A DNA stretch of 17,249 nt from Chloroflexota bacterium (GTDB taxonomy: Bacteria; Chloroflexota; Chloroflexia; Thermomicrobiales; JADLAZ01): the NCBI GenBank assembly GCA_020849725.1, contig JADLAZ010000287.1, forward strand, positions 1 through 17,249, in the 5' to 3' direction. The number at the start of each line of letters is the position of its first letter. The first letter of the stretch is position 1. A program made the position numbers and the translations under genes. Below, piece by piece: positions 13,446 to 17,249 of the stretch. The notes under the pieces are model-generated. The model saw only the letters and a program-made list of their open reading frames with translations. It had not been told where the DNA came from and did not search any database.

Positions 13446-14809
13446 TGTTCGGCGGCCTGCGCGCGCGGCTGACGCTGCTCTACGTGGTGGCGGCGCTGGT
13501 GCTGGTCGGGGTCGTGGCCGGCGGCAAGTATCTCTTCGTCAGCGCTTACTACCAGGCCGCGACTGACGCTGCCCTCCGGCATACGCTGGCCCAGGAGCTG
13601 AGCCAGCGCGGCCTGCCGCTCCCGCCGGACCTGGCGGCGACCGAGCGCAACTGGCTCGCCAATCGCGCGCCGCTGTTCGTGATTGAGGCCGACGGGGCCG
13701 ACGAGGAGGATTATGACGGTGAGCTAACGGCCGTCTTCGTCGCACCGGTCACGGTCGACCAGCCAGCGCGCCCGGCGCCGGGCACAGCCCTGCCACCGGG
13801 CGTGCCCGACCCGGCGGCGGTCGGGGCGGCACTGGCCGAGGGCAGCGACCTGCGCACGATCCAGCTGCGTGGCGGCGCCCGGCTGCGGCTGCTGACCGTG
13901 CGGTTGGACGGCGCGCCCAACGGGGTGGCCGCGCTGCAGATTGGACGCATCCTGGCCGACCAGGACCGGGTGCTCGACCTGATGCGCCTGACGCTGATCG
14001 GGCTCGGGACCATCGGCGCCGGCGTGATCGCGGTCGGCAGCTGGTGGCTGGCCGGCCGCGCGCTCCAGCCGGCACACGCGGCCTGGGACCGCCAGCGGGT
14101 GTTCGTCGCCAACGCCAGCCACGAGCTGCGCACGCCGCTGACGGTGCTCCGCGCCAGCGCTGAAGTCGCCGCGCGCGAGCTGCCGCCGGGCGCGGCCGCA
14201 CAGCGCGAGCTGCTCGGCGACATCCTCCAGCAGTGCGACCACATGCACCAACTCGTCGACGACCTGATGCTGCTGTCGCGACTGGACGACGGCCGGCCGG
14301 TGCTCGCGCCGGAGATCGTCTGGCTGCCCGATCTCCTCGCTGACGTGGAGCGCCAGCTCGGCCGGGTGGCCGACGAGCAGGGCGTGCAGGTCATCGCCGT
14401 CGCCGACCCGGCGGCGGTGTGGGCCGATCCGGTCCGCCTGCGCCAGGTGCTGCTGATCCTGCTCGACAATGCGCTGCGCCACACGCCGAGCGGCGGCGTG
14501 ATCGACCTGGCCGCCCGGCGGCGCGGGCCACAGGTGACCATCGTCGTGGCCGACACCGGTGACGGCATTGCGCCGGCGGACCTGCCGCACGTCTTCGAGC
14601 GCTTCTACCGCGGCGCGGGTGCCCGGGCCGCGGGCGGCGGCAGTGGGCTGGGACTGGCGATCGCCAGGACACTGATCGAGGCGCACGGCGGCCAGATCGC
14701 GCTCGCGAGCCAGGTCGGGGCGGGCACGACGGCGACGCTGCGCCTGCCCGCGGCCGAGGTCGCGGCGCCCGCGCCACCGGCCGCGGGCGAGCGCGCCGGC
14801 GTGGGCTAA
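13445..14809 (+). CDS. Sensor histidine kinase
   Basis: A 454-residue membrane sensor kinase, partner of the preceding response regulator. Membrane segments lie at about 11-33 and 183-203, enclosing an extracytoplasmic sensor region of about 150 residues rich in Ala and Pro that I cannot assign to a family. The phosphoacceptor is His226 (FVANASHELRTPLTVLRASAE); then the N box with Asn342 (LLDNALRHTPSGG), the G1 box VADTGDGIAP with Asp370, the F box FERFYRG and the G2 box GGGSGLGLAIAR complete the ATP-binding domain. Only about 22 residues separate the second membrane segment from the histidine, so there is no room for a HAMP domain. The start is the ATG overlapping the regulator stop; the frame further upstream is an artefact inside that gene. 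The stimulus is unknown. Confidence 0.95.
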   Translation: MFGGLRARLTLLYVVAALVLVGVVAGGKYLFVSAYYQAATDAALRHTLAQELSQRGLPLPPDLAATERNWLANRAPLFVIEADGADEEDYDGELTAVFVAPVTVDQPARPAPGTALPPGVPDPAAVGAALAEGSDLRTIQLRGGARLRLLTVRLDGAPNGVAALQIGRILADQDRVLDLMRLTLIGLGTIGAGVIAVGSWWLAGRALQPAHAAWDRQRVFVANASHELRTPLTVLRASAEVAARELPPGAAAQRELLGDILQQCDHMHQLVDDLMLLSRLDDGRPVLAPEIVWLPDLLADVERQLGRVADEQGVQVIAVADPAAVWADPVRLRQVLLILLDNALRHTPSGGVIDLAARRRGPQVTIVVADTGDGIAPADLPHVFERFYRGAGARAAGGGSGLGLAIARTLIEAHGGQIALASQVGAGTTATLRLPAAEVAAPAPPAAGERAGVG

Positions 14810-15351
14810 CGCCGCGCGCCGCCGGCCTGCTCACTCACGTCGGGTCGTCGCTGGATCGCGGTGAAGCGCCTGGCGGCCGTGCGCGCTGGAGGAGAAGTGG
14901 GTGTCAGCGGTCATCGCTGCCGCGCCCACCAGCCGTGACGTAGGTCGTCGCTTGCGGCGCCGCGGCTCGAGCTTGGGCGAGCGGGTCGACGCGGACGAAG
15001 CCCGGCGGGCCGCTGCACCACGCCTCCCGGCCACCGCTGGTCTCGCCGGCCCACGCACGCCGGACAGGATGCGCTTCGCTTAGAGATCGCTTGGAAAGGC
15101 GTGGTCGCCATCCAAGGTGATCATAAGGAGCGCCCACCATCATGACACTGCGCGCCACAACCGCGTGGCACGCACAACCGGCCGTCAGTCGACACCGCCA
15201 TCGACGCTACCGGCCGCAATGGAAAGGACAGCGCGATGGATCGCTGGCTAGAACGCTCGCCGCCGGCGATGGACCCAGCAACGCAGCAGGCGGCGCGGAC
15301 AGCGACCGAGCGGTCGACGCGCCGCGTGACACGACACAACGGAGGATTCAC
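14810..15351. other. 542-nt intergenic region with a structured leader
   Basis: No well-supported gene lies here. Two open frames (14901-15083 on the plus strand and the stretch 15142-15351, in frame with the next gene) read as arginine-, alanine- and histidine-rich sequence without family character. The region holds a strong hairpin at 15085-15122, an AAGGAG at 15125-15130 with an ATG 11 nt later, and a possible short ORF at 15236-15409 that overlaps the secreted-protein start. Confidence 0.5.
15085..15122. promoter_or_regulatory. Strong bipartite stem-loop upstream of the secreted-protein gene
   Basis: The sequence folds into GATC-g-CTTGGA-aa-GGCG-tggt-CGCC-a-TCCAAG-gt-GATC: three paired blocks of 4, 6 and 4 bp with small internal loops and a 4-nt hairpin loop. 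No T-run follows on either strand, so it is not a standard intrinsic terminator. It may be a leader RNA element, an mRNA-stabilising structure, or a protein site; it lies about 230 nt before the secreted-protein start. Confidence 0.55.
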
Positions 15352-16005
15352 ATGCTACACCACTCGCTCGCTCGCCTGGCCGGTCTGGCGCTGGTCCCGG
15401 TCGCCTTGATCGTCGCCGGCGCCGCTCCGGTACTGGCCGAGGCGGTCCCGCTCGGCCAGCCGACGCTCACCATCAACGCGAGCACGACACCCGACTGGTT
15501 CGATGTGCAGATCACCAACCTCCATCGCGATGAGGAGATGGGCTACGTCCTGACCGGCCCCGGCCAGCAGCAGTTCGGTGGCAACCCCCACACCGTCAAC
15601 GGCGACGGCGTCCTCAATGTCGGCTTCAAGATGCCGCGCGCGGCCCAGGCCGGCGTCTGGACGATCACCTTCCAGGGCAACAAGGGCGACGAGGTCACCG
15701 GCACCTTCATGGCCACCGCTCAGACCCCTAACGTCGCACTGACGGCGGAGGCGCTCCAGGAGGACACCGGCGCGACGCTGTCAGTCACCAGCCATCGGGA
15801 CGACTTTGATGGACGGGAGCCAATCAGCTACTGGGTGGCCAATCCGTCCGGGGTGATCGTCCAGAGCGGTGTCGTCGACACGGCCAGGAATGGCAAGCTC
15901 GACCTGAGCCTGCCGATCAGCGACCAGGCGCGGGGCGTCTACACCATCACCGTCTACGGCTGGCACGACGACGCCTACGGTACGACGACGGTCAACGTCG
16001 GCTAG
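15352..16005 (+). CDS. Secreted protein with two similar beta-rich domains
   Basis: A 217-residue exported protein of no family I recognise. Residues 1-29 form a signal peptide (LARLAGLALVPVALIVAGAAPVLA, probable cut after Ala29). The mature part has two halves of about 90 residues that look related: GVLNVGFKMPRAAQAGVWTI and the following TFQGNKGDEVTGT in the first match GKLDLSLPISDQARGVYTIT and VYGWHDDAYGTTT in the second, as expected for duplicated Ig-like or MG2-like beta sandwiches. There are no cysteines and no membrane anchor, so it is likely released or bound to the envelope. GGAGG (15341-15345) lies 6 nt before this ATG; an upstream in-frame ATG at 15142 would add 70 residues of non-protein-like sequence and remove the signal peptide from the N-terminus. 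Function unknown. Confidence 0.8.
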   Translation: MLHHSLARLAGLALVPVALIVAGAAPVLAEAVPLGQPTLTINASTTPDWFDVQITNLHRDEEMGYVLTGPGQQQFGGNPHTVNGDGVLNVGFKMPRAAQAGVWTITFQGNKGDEVTGTFMATAQTPNVALTAEALQEDTGATLSVTSHRDDFDGREPISYWVANPSGVIVQSGVVDTARNGKLDLSLPISDQARGVYTITVYGWHDDAYGTTTVNVG

Positions 16006-16230
16006 GCCTATCGCTCCCTGCCGCGAGCCGGCGGAGCAGCGCCGCTCCGCCCCGCTCGCCCCCCCCACCGACCGCGACGGCTAGCGGAACCGCCGCGGTC
16101 GGTGGCGTTCGCGGTGGGGCAAGGGCGTCGGTTCGGCAACGTGGGCCGATGTCCCGCCTGGCCAGGGTCGTCCCCGCCAGCGCTGACGGACAGACGAACG
16201 GGACGTGTCGCTCGGTCTGGAGCGCCGTCG
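16006..16230. terminator. Convergent intergenic region with two stem-loops
   Basis: Two strong hairpins lie between the converging secreted-protein and VOC genes. The first pairs GGCGGAGC (16030-16037) with GCTCCGCC (16044-16051) around 6 nt. The second pairs CCACCGACCGCG (16065-16076) with CGCGGTCGGTGG (16094-16105), a perfect 12-bp stem whose 17-nt loop can form a further short stem. Neither is followed by a T-run, so the pair may end transcription in both directions by a Rho-assisted or T-less mechanism, or protect 3' ends. Nothing else is evident up to 16230. Confidence 0.55.
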
Positions 16231-16659
16231 CTAGGTGCGCTGGCTCCCGGCGCTGTCCGCTGCATCCGGCGTGCCGGGAACGGCCAGCCACTGGACGAGT
16301 TGGATGATCACGCCACTCGGATCGACGACCTGGAAATAGCGCTCACCCCATGGCTCGGTCTCGATGGGAGTGACGATCGGCACGCCCTCGGTTTGCAGAC
16401 GCGTGTACTCCCCATCGATGTCCTCTACGACGAAGACGATGAGCAGGCCATCCGCGTGGCGACCACGAAGGCGCTCGGGCTTGAGGGACGCCAGGTCGGC
16501 GCGCAGGTAGATGAGGTTGAAGCCGGCGTCCGGCCGGGCGAGGGAGCAAAAGCCATCGGCTGCCATCTCCTCGACGAACCCGAAGTGGTCCGCGACGAAG
16601 CGGGCCGACGCGGTCACGTCGGCGACGTTGAGCGAGACGGCTGAGGCGGTGATCTTCAT
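16231..16659 (-). CDS. VOC (glyoxalase/bleomycin-resistance fold) family protein
   Basis: A 142-residue vicinal-oxygen-chelate fold protein made of two beta-alpha-beta-beta-beta modules: ITASAVSLNVADVTASARFVADHFGF (3-28) opens the first, DGLLIVFVVEDIDGEYTRL (70-88) the second, and GERYFQVVDPSGVIIQLVQW (105-124) closes it. The usual metal ligands are not apparent: the first-strand His position is occupied by Ser or Asn and the final Glu by Gln120, so it is more likely a binding protein than a metal-dependent lyase or dioxygenase. AAGGAG (16673-16668) lies 8 nt before the ATG at 16659 and decides this start over an ATG at 16680. It is a single gene between groEL and a convergent gene; substrate unknown. 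Confidence 0.9.
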   Translation of the reverse strand: MKITASAVSLNVADVTASARFVADHFGFVEEMAADGFCSLARPDAGFNLIYLRADLASLKPERLRGRHADGLLIVFVVEDIDGEYTRLQTEGVPIVTPIETEPWGERYFQVVDPSGVIIQLVQWLAVPGTPDAADSAGSQRT

Positions 16660-16707
16660 GGCGGGCGCTCCTTGCCGCACGATGGTACCGATTCATGGAG
16701 CAAACAG

Positions 16708-16741
16708 ACAGGGTGGGAGGGCATCAGCCCTCCCACCCTGT
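16708..16741 (-). terminator. Intrinsic terminator of groEL
   Basis: ACAGGGTGGGAGGGC (16708-16722) and its exact complement (16727-16741) form a perfect 15-bp stem with the 4-nt loop ATCA, 20 nt after the groEL stop. On the minus strand the stem is followed by CTGTTTGC, a short T-rich stretch, so it is oriented to end the groEL transcript. It also separates groEL from the VOC gene. Confidence 0.85.
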
Positions 16742-16761
16742 CGCGCGGCACGTCGGCCGGT

Positions 16762-17249
16762 CTAGTACTCCGGCATCGGCGGCGCGGCCAGCTTCTTCTC
16801 CTCCGGCTTCTCGGTGACGAGCGCCTGCGTCGTCAGGATCATCGTCGCGATGCTGGCGGCGTTCTCGACCGCCGAGCGCGTCACCTTGACCGGGTCAATG
16901 ATGCCGCGCGCCAGCAGGTCGCCGTAGTCATCGGCCATGACGTCGTAGCCGACGTTGGCGTTGCCCTGCTCCTGCTGCAGCCGGCGCGTCGTCTGCACGA
17001 TGACCGGGCCATCCTGGCCGGCGTTGACGGCGATCTGGCGCATCGGCTCCTCCAGCGCCCGCCGCAGGATGTTCACACCGGTGCGCGCCTCGCCCTCGAC
17101 CGACACACTGTCCAGCGCCGCAATGGCGTTGATGAGCGCCACGCCGCCGCCGGGCACGATGCCCTCCTCGACCGCCGCCCGCGTCGCCGACAGCGCATCC
17201 TCGACCCGGTGCTTCTTCTCCTTCAGCTCCACCTCGGTCGCCGCCCCGA
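16762..17249 (-). CDS. groL: 60-kDa chaperonin GroEL, C-terminal part (cut by window edge)
   Basis: The last 162 or so residues of GroEL, the double-ring chaperonin that folds proteins in the cytoplasm with ATP and GroES. Visible are [20 protein letters not shown], then [15 protein letters not shown] (end of the apical/intermediate boundary and start of the C-terminal equatorial domain), [11 protein letters not shown], and [20 protein letters not shown] with [28 protein letters not shown]. The conserved Asp of GIIDPVKV and the GGG ATP loop are present. The C-terminus ends in PPMPEY without the GGM repeat tail. The gene enters from the right edge, continues past 17249, and its ATG is not in the window. 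The stop is followed by the 15-bp terminator stem. Confidence 0.97.
   Translation of the reverse strand, partial: GAATEVELKEKKHRVEDALSATRAAVEEGIVPGGGVALINAIAALDSVSVEGEARTGVNILRRALEEPMRQIAVNAGQDGPVIVQTTRRLQQEQGNANVGYDVMADDYGDLLARGIIDPVKVTRSAVENAASIATMILTTQALVTEKPEEKKLAAPPMPEY

Noticed and set aside
15142..15351. Longer start for the secreted protein at 15142
   Set aside because: It would put 70 residues of non-protein-like sequence before a normal signal peptide; the ribosome site at 15341-15345 supports the start at 15352, though AAGGAG at 15125-15130 is a weak argument for the longer form.

Overview
The window is a GC-rich bacterial chromosome segment with dense coding on both strands. Gene content suggests a member of the Chloroflexota, perhaps Thermomicrobia or Sphaerobacter-like: a GroEL ending in PPMPEY without a GGM-repeat tail, paired DUF4058 proteins, a DUF2277 protein, and many ArsR and SRPBCC type genes. 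This taxon is inferred from family content, not from a marker gene. No rRNA, tRNA, CRISPR array, transposase or phage gene was seen.

Layout. 1-2289 (minus strand): an M23 metallopeptidase, a secreted six-bladed beta-propeller protein coupled to it by an ATGA overlap, and an MFS transporter cut by the window edge. 2523-4116 (minus): two tandem DUF4058 genes, about 78% identical by hand alignment. 4117-4572 is intergenic, with a 9-bp minisatellite, a duplicated 38-bp palindromic unit and a TATAAT box. 4573-7309 (plus): gpmI (cofactor-independent phosphoglycerate mutase) overlapping a GT4 glycosyltransferase. 7261-7918 (minus): a nucleotidyltransferase/HEPN pair whose 3' end overlaps the glycosyltransferase by 49 nt. 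8037-9341 (plus): a two-helix membrane protein, an OmpR-type regulator with a degraded receiver domain, and a DUF2277 protein. 9360-12380 (minus): arsR, SRPBCC, alpha/beta hydrolase, SRPBCC and a DHFR-like reductase, probably one operon driven by a TTGACA-17-TATTCT promoter with an ArsR-operator-like site over the start point. 12768-14809 (plus): a canonical response regulator and histidine kinase, translationally coupled. 15352-16005 (plus): a secreted protein with two similar domains behind a strongly structured leader. 16231-16659 (minus): a VOC protein. 16762-17249 (minus): the 3' end of groEL followed by a perfect 15-bp terminator stem.

How the genes relate. The clearest functional units are the ArsR-controlled operon, the two-component pair beside it, and the toxin-antitoxin-like NTase/HEPN pair with its own palindrome. 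No wholly new defence or mobile system is obvious. The best candidates for something under-described are the ArsR/SRPBCC/hydrolase/reductase operon, the regulator with a degraded receiver in its small gene cluster, the tandem DUF4058 proteins with Uma2-like nuclease motifs, and the NTase/HEPN pair that has no recognisable HEPN RNase motif.
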